Shown: positions 50,095-62,150, counted from the stretch's first letter. The stretch is DNA of 64,000 nucleotides from Torreya grandis (GCA_037957365.1 JARHVA010004255.1:248001-312000); one strand, 5' to 3'. A program made the numbers and translations. The notes: generated by a model not told the origin, from the letters alone.

Positions 50095-50699
50095 ATCAGC
50101 CTTGAGAGGAATGTCATGTTAAATTTCATCAGGCCTAAGTGACTTCAAGTTATCATAGGAGTATGCTAGGACATCCATGTACTAGTTGAGCAAAGTGGTG
50201 AACTTGAACCTCTCCTTAGGAGTACAATATTTCCCAATGTTCACCATCTTGGGGTCTTCCTTGGTTCCCAAATTTACTTGATCAAACTCCTGAAAGGAGC
50301 CTGAATCCATTTACTACTATTTGATAAAGCTATCATGTTTGTCAAATAGTTTATCAAGGGAAACCAGGCCTTTGGGGATCTTATTCCCTTTAAGTTGCAA
50401 TAACTCGTCACCTATGTATGTATTTGATTTAGGAGCTAGTTCACACTTCTGAGGTTCACCACTTTCAAAATATAGCTCTTGAAAACTATCTTTTTACTCT
50501 AGGAAGGCAATGATTTAGTTGTCATTATTGAACACTTGCCAATGACTAGCATTATTAGGTACACTTGGTCTGAATACTAGCTCAATAGTGTACTTGTCTC
50601 CTTTGAATTCTAGGTGGGGGACCAAGAGAGTAGCTAAAATAGCCAGTGCATCATCCTGGTCATTGAATTATCTAGGAGTTACAGAGATTCTAAAAGCAT

Positions 50700-51113
50700 C
50701 AAAGTTTTTGATTTAGTCCCAGACTAGATTATGGTAGTGGCACAAACTTTCATTCTTGGTTTGATATAGGTTCTTCACCTGACAAACCACCAATTTATCA
50801 TCTCCTTTAGCATGAAGGAGTTTGATGCCTTTACCCTAGCAGCTTTCAATCTAAGTAATAGAGATTCATACTCAGTTGTGTTATTAGTATTTCTAAACTA
50901 TAACTTATAAGATGAAGGAAAAATATCTCTTTGAAGAGATATTAAAACAACCCTAGCTCTTAAATTGGTGGAGGAGCAGCTGCCATCAAATTCAAGAATC
51001 CATACCTCATTTGATACTAATTTTTCTTTGGATTCTTCTTCATTCATAAGAGGAGATTCTTCCACACTTGCATTGCATTCTACCAATTCTTCTGCTATTT
51101 TAGCTGAATGCAT
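50700..51113 (-). pseudogene. gypsy-2 extra RNase H domain
   Basis: VWILEFDGSCSSTNLRARVV near 51010 holds the first catalytic Asp. It is followed by NTNNTTEYESLLLRL (Glu motif) and a KGDDKLVVCQVKNLYQTKN segment near 50770 (third acid). The domain sits between protease and RT. Frames shift after 50898. It is the same position as in gypsy-1 and the giant family. Confidence 0.75.
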
Positions 51114-51299
51114 TTCTAGGTTATCACTAGAAATGCTTCATGAACTTCATCTTTAGATAGAAAGTAGTTACCCATGCTTGAAGACTCAAACAAAATTTGA
51201 GCTTCAGGTGCTGAGGTCTAGGTAACCTTATATTTTGCTTCCTTCTCAGGGAACAAACTCTTCATAAGACCTTTGACTGGAATCCTCACCTCTGATAAA

Positions 51300-51916
51300 T
51301 CCATGCTCAATTCACCACCAACATCTCTACAAAAATTCCATCCAAGCAGAATGCCATAGGATGCTGGGATGTTAGCCACCAAGATAGTCATCTTGATTCT
51401 CTTATCTGGAAAGGCTATAAATGCAAATTAGGCATCCTTAATTTGGCCCAGCAGAGGTACTTGCTTATTTTCCATGGAGAAGCATCTACCAAACATCTTG
51501 GTTAGTGTGAGGTCAAGGTATTCAGCCACTTTAGCGAGCATGATATTGTCTGAAGCTCCAGAATCAATGATGCAATTGTTCAGCTGACGTTTATTTATTA
51601 GCAATGAGACATAAAAGGGTTCAGTCCTACCAGGAGCAGCAGGAGGGGTAATGACAAGATTGTTCTTGGTGGGTGCATTCCTAGGGGGATCATGTGTCAC
51701 TTTGAGAATTTCTTGTTTAATAGAGACGTTCTAGTTTTTAACACATTGAACTAGTTTATCTAATTGCTCAGGATGGGATTGCAGAAATTCAAATTCAGAC
51801 ATTTGAATTTTGGTATTCTTTATGTGGTCAATTATGTCAAATGTTTGGAATGAGCTAGGAGCAGAGGATGGGAGTAGGATAAGAAAAAAATAACACTTAG
51901 GGGTAGGATAAGCCAT
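51300..51916 (-). pseudogene. gypsy-2 gag tail and protease
   Basis: 51840-51731 encodes TFDIIDHIKNTKIQMSEFEF and PEQLDKLV, a Tat gag-protease linker. 51700-51428 encodes the protease: PFYVSLLINKRQLNNCIIDSG, then ASDNIML, so the D-S-G-A site is intact. It continues KMFGRCFSMENKQVPLLGQI. After a stop, FIAFPDKRIKMTILVANIPAS and LLGWNF complete the fold to about 51300. Everything upstream of the linker, including gag proper, is missing. Confidence 0.8.
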
Positions 51917-54410
51917 CCATCTCTCTTTTTTCAGAGATGATGTTAATAAACAGAGGAGAAAATCCTAGTGAAAACACTGAAGGCACTTCTCTTCATTTAG
52001 AAGTGTTCTTGCAAGAAATAATAAGAGTTGTTTCAGGTAACAAGTGACTGGTAATAGAGTACAGAGTGACTAGAAATCTAAGATGTAGCATAAAGTCTCC
52101 ACCTTGACTACCCAAGAGTGAGGTACGAAGAACAATGGGGGCACAATGTCATCCCAAGGTCCTTTACATAGAAATAGAAAATAAACACACACTAAAGACA
52201 ACTATGACAACACAAAGTCTGAAAGTAGTTGGCTTCAAGACACCTTCCTTATCACTTCCACTAGCTCTACTTGTTAAATTGCATAAAAAAGAATACATTC
52301 AAGAAATAGACATAAAAACAACCTCCTAGAATGATACAAGCTATAACAATACAAAGTCTGAAAGTAACTTGCTTTTTTATTCAAATTAAGAAATATGATA
52401 AACAATCTAAGATCAAAGTCTCAGTGATGCCTTTCAATTTGGGTAGAGTTTTGCTTCTAGTAAAGGGAAGATCCCTTTTAATGATACAAGAGATTACATT
52501 ATATACAGGCCAAGAGAGGCTTGGCACTTTGTCCCATGGAGCGACCCATTTGTGCATTAATGCCTTAGATGCATTTATGGTTCTATCAGGGAGGGCCATG
52601 CTAGAGTAGGGCAACTACCTTGACTATGGCATGTTGATTCATCTCCAGTGTCTTCTCTCAAGCATGAGACAATCATTCCATCACCTACTATCTACACAAC
52701 TATCCACTCCACCTTTACTCCAAATGGGACAAATAGGCTATGCTTTCAATGTTTGTAGGCCCCAAATACCTAGCTGGTGGATTGTTCCATCTATTAGAAA
52801 TAACTCCTACTGAGTTTCCCTCTTTGTCTCTTCTTGAATTTGGCCTTGGCCTTAGGGTCTTTGAATGCATCAGGTCTACATTTTAAGCCTGCAAAGATCA
52901 ATAGACACTTCATTGCAGCAAATTTGATGTCCACATGTCTTTCATCTTTTTAAGGTTACCAGCTAGTCAGTCATCCTAAATTTGACATTTATGGGCCTAT
53001 CATTCTTCTTAGCAACTCCTTTGTGTCTTTCTCACTTGCTATGTCTACTTTCCACTATAACACAGGTGAGGACACATGGCGACATCCACAACTTTGGAAT
53101 AAGCTTATTGGGATAAGCTTTAAAACTTGTTAGAGACTGGAAGCATGGATGTAGACACTTGTCATGCTCTGCTGAGTTGGGATAGGACACATGGTGAGTT
53201 CTATTACTTTGAAACTTATTAGAGACTATTGTCTTAGCATGTGACACTTGGTAGGTTCCACTTCACTTTGAGGCTTGACCCTTCCTGAAGGGAACTTTCC
53301 CTTCAGGGTCTATAAATAGGTCCATTTCTGAGTGTCGAGTGTCCCCCCACAAGGGTACCTACCCTTCAGGATCATCTGGGTGTCCTTTGGGCTTTAATTA
53401 TTTTGGAGGACTATTGTCTCTTTATTTCCTTCAGACAAAATTTCCAAAAGAATTCCTTTAGACAATTTTTCTGAAGGAAATCTCCCCTTGGCTTTGTGTC
53501 TCTATATCGAGAGTGCCTCATCTTTGACACATGGTACCTTCCACTGCATTTAACAAGAGACACATGGCATATTCCACCAAAATAGGTGAGGATATGTGGA
53601 AGCATCTACCTAATTTATAGGAACTCTTAGAGACCTTTGAGAGTCCCATGGGAGATGACACTTGGTAGCTTCCACTGAACTCTAGAAACACTTACAGAAA
53701 CATTCGAGACTCATTTTAGTAATCACATAGATGATGACACTTGTCACAATCTATTTAACCTTAGTAACTCACCTGGGGTTTGCCACATCCCTCATGAAAT
53801 AAAGGAATAATATTTTGTGGATGATGACGCTTGTCAGCCTCCATTGATCTCTGTAGAGGACACATGTCATGTTCTATTGTTTTGAGAAGAAGACATTGAA
53901 ACCTTTCGTAGTTACCACCTGTCACTTTCCACAAGACTTTGAGAGAACCTTAGGAGAAACTTAAAGGTTTGAAACTCATTGGAAGCCTAAGACATGGACA
54001 CTGACACTTGTTGCGCTCTACTGAGTTACAACTGGGTGCATGGCTAGTTTCGCTACTTTGAAACCTTTATTTGAAAATGTGTCTCAGAGGATGACACTTG
54101 GTAGCATCCATTGGATCCTAAGAGAAGCTTAGGAGAAACCTAAATTTGATGTATGTGGGGATGTCATTGGTTTCTTGATGCTTCTTTCCTATAGAGTCTA
54201 TATTTTTAAGCCTGTGAAGTCCATAGAAACGAACCTGCCTGCAAAGTCCGTAAAAACCTACGAAGTTTGTAGATTTTTTGAAAAGCTTGAAGAATGGAGA
54301 ATTCAAAGACTCGTATCAATTTTTTAAGGGAAGAGATAATTTTATCCCTGTAGGACCAAAATAGCTCATAGGTTGTCCCAAAAATGAGAAGTCATTTTTT
54401 GGGGACAACA
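51885..54410 (-). repeat. gypsy-2 5' LTR (right copy, U5 end deleted)
   Basis: Aligns with 44766-47288. The junction with the gag tail lies at AAAAAAATAACACTTAG near 51885, so the 3'-most 180 bases of this LTR are gone. A plus-strand TATAAATA at 53311-53318 lies opposite to pol. Confidence 0.83.
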
Positions 54411-54415
54411 ATATG
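54411..54415. repeat. gypsy-2 target-site duplication, right
   Basis: ATATG, matching 44580-44584. Confidence 0.9.
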
Positions 54416-55445
54416 CAAACACAAACTAATGATCATCACATCATATGACCTTGAAAGCCATTAGAGAATAAAAAGATGGAAAACATGAAACCTAGTTTTC
54501 TAAAAAAAACCTTAAAGTATTCAAAACAACTTATAAATATCTCATGAAATGTTCTAAACCCTCTATTCCTTCTCAAGAATTAACCTTTAGTACTAATTAT
54601 ACCTTAGCCCCTAAGGCTGGCTGTAGGTGTTTTAAGTGTCACTAGGAAAATTCAAGACCTTATATGTTTTATATGGTTTTCCTTCATTGAATGATACTCA
54701 TCCTCAATTTAAAAGATACTCAAATTCATTTACCATCAAGACATCTCCTCAAAACATCGCTAACCCCTAGACTATCATTGATTGTAGCCTATCTTTATGA
54801 GTGTTAGTCTTATCGATACAATCTTGTAGGTTACATTTATGAAGGTGTCTTTTGATATTTATCTTTGAAATTTTAATTCGAAACAAATGACTTTCAAAAT
54901 AATTACTAAAGTAACTTGGTAGTGTTTTATGTTCTTTTATCATACCACCTAGATAGGCCTCTCTTTTCCTTAAAGAACCATTTTCCCTGAGATCATAAAG
55001 GCCTATAGGATGATTTTAGAACTATATAGGTGTTTATATATTTGTTATTAGCTTTTGAACTCAAATATTTCTTCATATTTATTTAAATCCTTATGATATT
55101 ACTAATCTCAATGTTCATGTCTCCTAGTGGATAAAACTAGCCTTTTGTGCTTTGAATAGTCCATATTACTTAGCAAGTAGTTCTTCCTTGGCATGTCACA
55201 GGCCTGTAGGGCATTATGATAGTGGTAGTAGGTTTATTTCTCCTATTACACTCTCCCAAAGGTTTTGATCACTATATTTATCCAATCATGTACTTAGCTT
55301 AATGTAGGCATCTTCAAGATGGATGATTTTTCCTTTGCTTAGTTGTATGTTACCTTTCATGATATCACCTTGTACAAACAAAAACATGAAGGTGACCTTG
55401 AAGAGGGCCCAAAAGAAAATTTCTTCTTTCTCTTCCTTTTTTATT
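54416..55445 (-). repeat. Giant gypsy middle LTR, part 2, with a backward jump
   Basis: 54416-54513 continues from 31411 to about 31512 of the left copy. At CTTAAAGTATTCAAAACAAC the match jumps back to 30089 and then runs colinear to about 31020 (55445). A third copy of the 30.1-31.0 kb segment results, for example the CATGTCTC box at 55115. Confidence 0.8.
55441..55445. repeat. copia-3 target-site duplication, left
   Basis: TTATT, repeated at 60231-60235. The empty site TTTATTGTCATG is seen at 44199 in the paralogous copy. Confidence 0.85.
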
Positions 55446-56640
55446 TGTTAAGCATGGGATATACTGAGAGGTGGGAGTGAATCAGTATATCATATATCTT
55501 ATAAATCTTTTCCTTAACCAAGTTTCACTTAATCAAACATTTAAGATATGCAATAAAACTAAAAAAATAAACACCACACAAGATAGAGAGAGACACCAGA
55601 TATAACATGGAAACTCAATGTGGTAAAAACCATGAAGAAAAATCTCAAGTATATGAATGAGCACCAACCCAAACAATATTCCCAAGCCAAGCTTGTAGGA
55701 GCACCAAACCCTTTATTGAGCACCAACCTAGCAACTACTCGTGAGCACCAACCCATAAGAGTAACACACCCCTTTGCTGAGCACCAACCCAGCTACTATT
55801 CATGAGAAACAACCCATAGGAGCACCAACCCAATAACAATTTGTGAGCACCAACCCATAAGAACACCAACCCCTTTGCGTTGAGCACCAACCCAACAACA
55901 ATTTGTGAACACTAACCATAGGAGCACCAACCCCTTTGTGTATACCACACACCTATCTCTCAATGTTTCTATCTCAATAAATGATAGATCAATACAACAT
56001 CTCTTTCCTCTCTCTCACCTTTGCTCTTCTAAGCTATATATAACAAATACAAATCATATTCATCTCTCACAATTACTCTTCTAAGCTAGATATTACAATA
56101 TCAAATCAACCTCTATCTCCCTTATTACAAATGGCTTCTCAAGCCTTTATTTATAGCTTTCCAAATGTCCTTTGGACTTCCCCCTTTGTGACCCTTCAAT
56201 CCTCATGGAAAATGGCACCAAACTTGTATGACCCTTCATATTCAAGCCTTTGAAAAGTCATGTGGTGACCCTTCATGACCAAAAATGTCCTTCCCTCTTT
56301 TGTCTTCATCTTGGTGACTTTTTGTATTCCTTAAAGTGTCTTTTCATGAGAAATTTCACCCTTCCTCTTTTGTCTTCACTTGGTGACTCTTGGAATTCCC
56401 CAAGATGACTCTTCATGGGAAAATGCATTCCATCCTTCTTTTGTCTTTACCCCATGGCTCTTTGACTTCTCCATGGGCCCTTCTTTTATCTCATATGCAA
56501 CCAAAAATATATTCATTAATATTAAATAAATATTAACTCACATTAGCCAAGATAAATCTATTACAAACAACATTAAATGCAATGGGGCCTTTATCACCAA
56601 TAATGCTAGACCTTTGACATCAATGACAATATTTCCAACA
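55446..56640 (-). repeat. copia-3 3' LTR (left copy)
   Basis: 1195 bp from TGTTAAGCATGG to TTTCCAACA. Contains the GAGCACCAACCC minisatellite and a minus-strand TATAAATA at 56148-56155. Confidence 0.88.
55657..55950. repeat. GAGCACCAACCC minisatellite in left copia-3 LTR
   Basis: About ten imperfect copies of GAGCACCAACC(C/T)A, spaced by two alternating linkers (a CATAGGA type and a CCCTTTG type). This gives a higher-order unit near 55-60 bp. Confidence 0.85.
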
Positions 56641-56652
56641 ATCTCCCCCTTT
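56641..56652 (-). other. copia-3 polypurine tract
   Basis: The minus strand reads AAAGGGGGAGAT directly before the 3' LTR. Similar CTCCCCCTTTG boxes recur at 56802 and near 56850. Confidence 0.8.
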
Positions 56653-56942
56653 GTCATTAATGGAAACCTCAATCCTAAAACTACCACATCTTGTCACCTA
56701 TACATACTATCATCTAAAAACATATAGTAACTCCCCCTTAGTGTAGCAACTTGTACCTATTCCTTGTACCTATTTTTTGCACTTCTACTTGTACCTATTA
56801 TTCTCCCCCTTTGACATCAATGGCAAAGGGCCTACCTGGGGCTAACACTTAGCTCCCCCTCAACTGATGCTAAACATCAATTGTAGGAAGTAATAGAAAT
56901 TACTCCCAACTCCTCTCACTGATCTTTGAATGTATCCTTTGA

Positions 56943-57300
56943 TCATGCCTTTGAGAAGATATCTTTTCTAGCTATCTTGGTAGTGGTTTTATCTCTGAAT
57001 CTCACTGTACCACCATTGATATTCTTTACAGGTGTGAACTTACTTTTATCACCTATCATATGCCTCAAACATCTGCTATCAATTAACCATGGCTGATCTT
57101 TACCTCTTACATGCAGAGTTGTCTGAACCATCATAGAATCTTTAGGTTATTTCTTCTACCATGAACATGTCTGAGCCTTCTTCTTGATGAATGGAGCTTT
57201 GAAACTCTGATCCTTCTTGATTTACTTGAACACACTTCTGCAATACCGTGCTATGTGTCTAAAGTTTTTTCACTTGTAGCATACTATGGTCTCTTCATCA
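56943..57300 (-). pseudogene. copia-3 second zinc knuckle and truncated protease
   Basis: Near 57270 the frame reads CYK, a stop, then KNFRHIARYC, a second zinc knuckle. 57134-56943 encodes the start of a copia protease: QPWLIDSRCLRHMIGDKSKF. The usual D-S-G-C is D-S-R-C, so the active site is damaged. Only some 30 residues follow before the PPT region, so most of the protease and all downstream enzymes are missing. Confidence 0.8.
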
Positions 57301-57395
57301 AAGCTTGATAGAGAAGCAAAATAGTTGTCTTTTGCTTGATTCTCCTTGACTTTCCTTCTCATTATTTCTAAAATTATTAACTCTTTTTCTAAATT

Positions 57396-59021
57396 CTAAT
57401 TTCTTGTGACCATATCCATTACAATAAAAAAAATAGCCATCAAAATAAAACCTATCTGTATATCTTTGATCTGATTGTCTTTTATAGCTTTGTTCTCTCC
57501 AACCTCTCTATATGAAATGTCCTTTGTATTTTTCACTTCTCCCCTTTTTGTTTCCTCTTTTCTAATAGCTTCAACAAAGCTCTTTTTCTTTTTAAATCTA
57601 ATCCCTGTCTTATTTGAATTTGCTTTTTGACTTTCCAATATCTTATTCATCATGTTAGTGCTATCTTAAAATTTTGAATCACTGAATACTTTATCATTGA
57701 CTGTTTTCTTAATATATTCTTTTAAAGAGGAAATTTCAATAACATACCTTTGACATTATTTTCTTGTTATTTCCAACTGTGTTGTGAGGTCTTCTTCATT
57801 TTTCTTGGCTTCTTCAAAGTGTGCTTGTAGATCTTCAATCATTTCCTTTCACTCTTTTTCATTTTTCTCAATCTGGCGCTTTAATGTTTGATTCTTCTTT
57901 TGAACAGCTTTTAACTCTTCTAAGGCAAAAATGAGCTCTCCTTCCATATTCACTTCAGCTTCCTCCTCTTCTTCTTGATTATCTTCATGTATGGCCATGA
58001 ATAGAATCTCTTCTTCTTCTGAATTGTTGACTCCACTATCTTCACCTGAGCTAGGATCCTTAGAATATAGGCTCTTCTTCTTGAATCCCTTCTTAGATTT
58101 GCCTTTGAAATTATTCCTTTATGTAGGCTTTTCTTCTTCATCATCATTAACCTTATTTGGGCATCTAGCTGAAAAATGTCCAATCTTTCCATAATTAAAA
58201 CATTTAAAAGGTAATTTTCCTTGATATTTACCTATTCCTCTTTTCGCGTTGTGAATGAAAAGTGCTCCATTGTCATCTTCATCATCACTAAAACTATCAT
58301 TTGATTCTTGAATCTTAGCTTTCTCCTTCTTTGCTGTCTTGAAAGCTACATCTCTCTTTGAGGGTTTATCTTGTTTTGTCTGCATCTCATATGCCGTGAG
58401 AATACCATGAAGCTCGTCCATCTTTAGCTTGGCTAAATTCTTCATCTCCTTGATTGTTGAAACCTTTGCATCATATCTCATTGGTAGAGATACCAACACC
58501 TTTTGTACCACCATTGACTCTTCCAATGTTTCTCCAAGACCTTGAATCTGATTTAAGATCTGATCAACTCGCAAGAGATAACTTGCTATATCTTCTTCTT
58601 CTTCCATCTTCAAACTTTCAAACTACCTTCTAAAAGTCTACAGCTTAGCTTATTGAACCTTTCCATCACCTTTGTAAATATTCTCAAGTTTTACCCAAGT
58701 TTCATGAGTAGATTTACATTGCATAACTTTAACAAATTCAGATTCACATAAACCACATAAAATAGCATATAAAGCTTTAGCATTACATTCACTTGCCTTC
58801 TTTTTTGCTGGAGTAATTTCAAATGTCTGTGGCTCTTCATATTCCTCCACCACTGCTTTCCATATGTCAAATCCAAGGGCCATCAAATAAACCTTCATTC
58901 TCATGCTCCAAAAAGCATAATTCATCCCATCAAACAAAGGTGCCTTATTTGTAGAAAATCCTTCCTGTGACCCAACCATCGTGTTTTCGTGATCTACCTT
59001 CAAGCTATAAAACATTTTCAA
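57396..59021 (-). pseudogene. copia-3 gag polyprotein (broken)
   Basis: Homology to copia-1 suggests the start Met near 58979 (MVGSQEGFSTNKAPLFDGMN). 59021-58650 gives the N-terminal gag domain (FWSMRMKVYLMALGFDIW and CGLCESEFVKVMQC). After a break near 58640, 58613-58119 gives UBN2: YLLRVDQILNQIQGLGETLE and MDELHGILTAYEMQ. It also has an acidic linker and the knuckle CFNYGKIGHFSARC, with the second Cys lost. Further frame changes occur at 58119-57950 and 57653-57396, with a Lys/Glu-rich coiled-coil region between. Gag would form the particle shell. Confidence 0.85.
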
Positions 59022-59028
59022 AAAGAAA

Positions 59029-59045
59029 CCTACTCTAATACCAAT
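59029..59045 (-). other. copia-3 primer-binding site
   Basis: The minus strand reads ATTGGTATTAGAGTAGG next to the 5' LTR. It fits initiator Met-tRNA with C-to-T changes. Confidence 0.8.
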
Positions 59046-59252
59046 TGTTAAGCATGGGATATACTAAGAGGAGGTGAATAAGTATATCATATATCTTATA
59101 AATCTTTTCTTTAACCAAATTTCACTTAATCAAACATTCAAGATATGCAATAAAACTCAAACATTAAACACCACACAAGATAGAGAGAGACACCAAATAT
59201 AACGTGGAAACCCAATGTGGGAAAAACCATAGAGAACAATCTCAAGTGTATG

Positions 59253-59560
59253 AATGAGCACCAACCCAAACAATATTTGCAAGCCAAGATTGTAGGAGCA
59301 CCAACCCATTTGTTGAGAACTAACCTAGCAACTATTTGTGAGCACCAATCCATAGGAGCACCATAGCCCTTTGCTCATCACCAACCTAGATACTATTCAT
59401 GAGCACCAACCCACAGGAGCACCAAACCCTTTTCCAATCACCAACCTAGCAACAATTCATGAGCACCAACCCACATGAGCACCAACCCCTTTGCCAAGCA
59501 CCAACCTAGCAAAAATTCATGAACACCAACCCATAAGAGCACCAACCCCTTTGTGTATAC
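59253..59560. repeat. GAGCACCAACCC minisatellite in right copia-3 LTR
   Basis: Same array as at 55657-55950, with different unit-level changes (ACCAACCTAGC variants are more common). Confidence 0.85.
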
Positions 59561-59762
59561 CACACACCTATCTCTCAATGTTGTTACCTCAACAAATGAT
59601 AGATCAATACAACATCTCTTTCCTCTCTCTCACCTTTGCTCTTCTAAGCTAGATATAACAAATACAAATCATATTCATCTCTCACAATTGCTCTTCTAAG
59701 CTAGATATTATAATATCAAATCAACCTTTATCTCCCTTATTACAAATGGCTTCTTAAGCCTT

Positions 59763-59770
59763 TATTTATA
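59763..59770 (-). promoter_or_regulatory. Putative TATA box of the copia-3 5' LTR
   Basis: TATAAATA on the minus strand in GCTATAAATAAAGG, conserved in the left LTR. It is about 0.7 kb upstream of the LTR end. Confidence 0.6.
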
Positions 59771-60230
59771 GCTTTCCAAATGTCCCTTGGCCTTCCCCCT
59801 TTTTGACCCTTCAATCCTCATGGAAAATGGTGCCAAACTTGTATGACCCTTCATATTCAAGCCTATGACAAAAAATGTCCTTCCCTCTTTTGTCTTCATC
59901 TTGGTGGCTTTTTGTATTCCTTAAAGTGTCCCTTCATGAGAAATTGTGCCCTTCCTCTTTTGTCTTCACTTGGTGACTCTTGGAATTCCTCAAGATCACT
60001 CTTCATGGGAAAATGTGTCCCATACTTCTTTCATCTTTACCTCATGGCTCTTTGACTTATCCATGGGCCCTTATTTTGTCTCATATGCAATGAAAAATAT
60101 ATTCATTAATATTAAATAAATATTAACTCACATTAGCCAAGATAAATCTATTACAAACAACATTAAATGTAATGGGGTCTTTATCACCAATAATGCTAGA
60201 CCTTTGACATCAATGACAATATTTCCAAAA

Positions 60231-60235
60231 TTATT
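60231..60235. repeat. copia-3 target-site duplication, right
   Basis: TTATT, matching 55441-55445. Confidence 0.85.
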
Positions 60236-62150
60236 GTCATTAAAACCTACCTTAACTAGAATATGATGAAGGCCTTCTTTATTTAACTAATCATATAACC
60301 TTCATGATCACACTTGGACTATGTCATCACTTGCTATAGGTGCATCTTCCATGATTGTGCGTGTGTTATTAAGAGGCCTACATATCCCCCTTTTCATGCT
60401 TTGTGTTGGTCTAGATCAACCATTGGATATTTGAGATGAAACAAGGTGATGGAGATGAGTTGGATGGTGATATGAAATTAATTGAGAATATGAACATAAT
60501 GAAGGGTTAATAAAAAAGCTTGAAGACAATGGGAAATAGTTGTATATGGTAGTGAGATGAGGTCTATGAGATGGAGGTGGGAAAGGATGATGAAGAAGCA
60601 TGACAAATGTTTCATGGAGGGTGATACAGAAACAAAAACCAATTATCATCACATCATATGACCTTGTAAGCCATTGGAGAAGAAAAATGGGGAAGAAATG
60701 AAACCTAGATTTCTGAAAAAACCTTAAAATTTGTAAAGAAACCTTAATTTATGTTAAACTAGGCCTCCTAGAGACATATGGAAGAATGGAGATGGTCTTA
60801 CTAGACATGTAAATTTAAGAATATCTAATAATTATACATTAAAACCATCAAATCTTGATGAAAACCTTGAAAATCACAAAAACTTGATAATTTGAGGCTA
60901 CCTTCTTTTTCTTGGATCGTACAATTCACCCTTACAAGCATTCCAAATGTAGATCTAGATTGGCTAAGTTTTTTAGCTTTATTTGACCTTAAATTGGATA
61001 AATAACACCTAAATTATATAATGAAGAGGTAAAAAGAGTCCTAAATACTATGTAAAAAGTTTAATTTCTCTGAAACTCTCCCCAAGTGTGGAAAAATTGG
61101 AGAAAAATAGTTACCTTTCTAGTTGTAGGGCAGAAAAATTGACCTATCTTCAATTGAATGGTTCATGATCTTGGAGAATCCAATTGAGAAACCAATTAGA
61201 CCATCAGTAATAATGTTGAGTTTATTTTCTTCACCCCAAATTTGAGAGGTATACCCTACTCCAGGAGACCATAACATTAGAAAACCTATAGGTAGGTTTG
61301 TTTGTGCCAATTGAGCAAATAACAAAAGAAGGATAGTTTAGGGCATGTATGGCCTTGAAAAGACATGAAAATTCTGATGAATCCTATTAATAACCTGAAA
61401 ATTATAAACCCTACCTTGAATATATGTATTCTATACGAATTATGTATCATTACTTGCAAAATGGGTGAAAAGAAGCTCTTTTTTTGCCTTTTAAAGAAAG
61501 ATTTTCACTTGTACCACTTGGAATGGAATATTTGAGAATTATTACGTGGTATAACATTAAAAATTATACTTTTAACCTTTTTTCATGTTTCAAACTTATG
61601 AATTTGGCATGTGTGGGATGAAAGATGCCCCTTTTGGCTTATATGACATAACAAATGACCTTTTTAAAGTTTGAAACTTTAGAATTAAGCTATTTTCACC
61701 TTTTTTAACATATTGAAATATATTCTGAGATGATTCAATGAATTTTAAAACCATTTTCTATGATTTTTACCCTTTTTTGAAAGTTTTGACTAAAACTATG
61801 TTTTTAGACCATAATTGATCGATTTGACCAACTATAAAGAGGTAAGGGCTAGATTTTTGAAATTTCTAAATGATAGGGGTAGTAATTTGTCCTTGATGGG
61901 CCAAATTACTAACAATTTTGGAAAATTTTAGGGGTTGACTAGCCTACTGGTCAAAATAACTTATAAACTTTAGAAAGTTTAGACCATGACCAACACTGAA
62001 ACTGGGAAAGCTTGTAGACCAAGACATAATGGGAGCAACTAACATAAATAACAAAAAACATGTGAATATGTGCACTTAGAGGAAATGACAACAAAAATTT
62101 TAAGGGAAAAACAAATACTAAAAGTATGTGCTATGACTATATACAAAGGA
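60236..62150 (-). repeat. Giant gypsy middle LTR, part 3
   Basis: Colinear with 31021 to about 32900 of the left copy, for example ATGATGAAGGCC at 60262 and 31047, and GGGGTTGACTAGCC at 61931 and 32691. It runs without break into the second internal domain. Confidence 0.75.

Larger units (their letters stand above)
44585..54410 (-). mobile_element. gypsy-2: Tat-like Ty3/gypsy, 9826 bp
   Basis: Nested in the middle giant LTR with a perfect TSD (ATATG). LTRs start TGTTG and end CAACA. Internal order on the minus strand: gag tail, protease, extra RNase H, RT, RNase H, integrase. Gag, the PBS and about 180 bases of the 5' LTR end are missing, apparently by one deletion with its junction near 51885. 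It cannot replicate by itself. Confidence 0.88.
55446..60230 (-). mobile_element. copia-3: non-autonomous Ty1/copia, 4785 bp
   Basis: Two LTRs (55446-56640 and 59046-60230), TSD TTATT, PBS and PPT in place. The interior (56641-59045) has gag and the start of the protease, then the PPT. Integrase, RT and RNase H are absent. LTR copies differ at roughly one base in ten to twelve by eye, so it is older than element A. Confidence 0.88.
59046..60230 (-). repeat. copia-3 5' LTR (right copy)
   Basis: 1185 bp, TGTTAAGCATGG to TTTCCAAAA. The expected terminal CA on the plus strand is mutated to AA. Confidence 0.87.

Noticed and set aside
55657..55950. Possible CRISPR-like repeat array
   Set aside because: Repeats are imperfect, the linkers are themselves repeated, and the array is inside a copia LTR in plant DNA.
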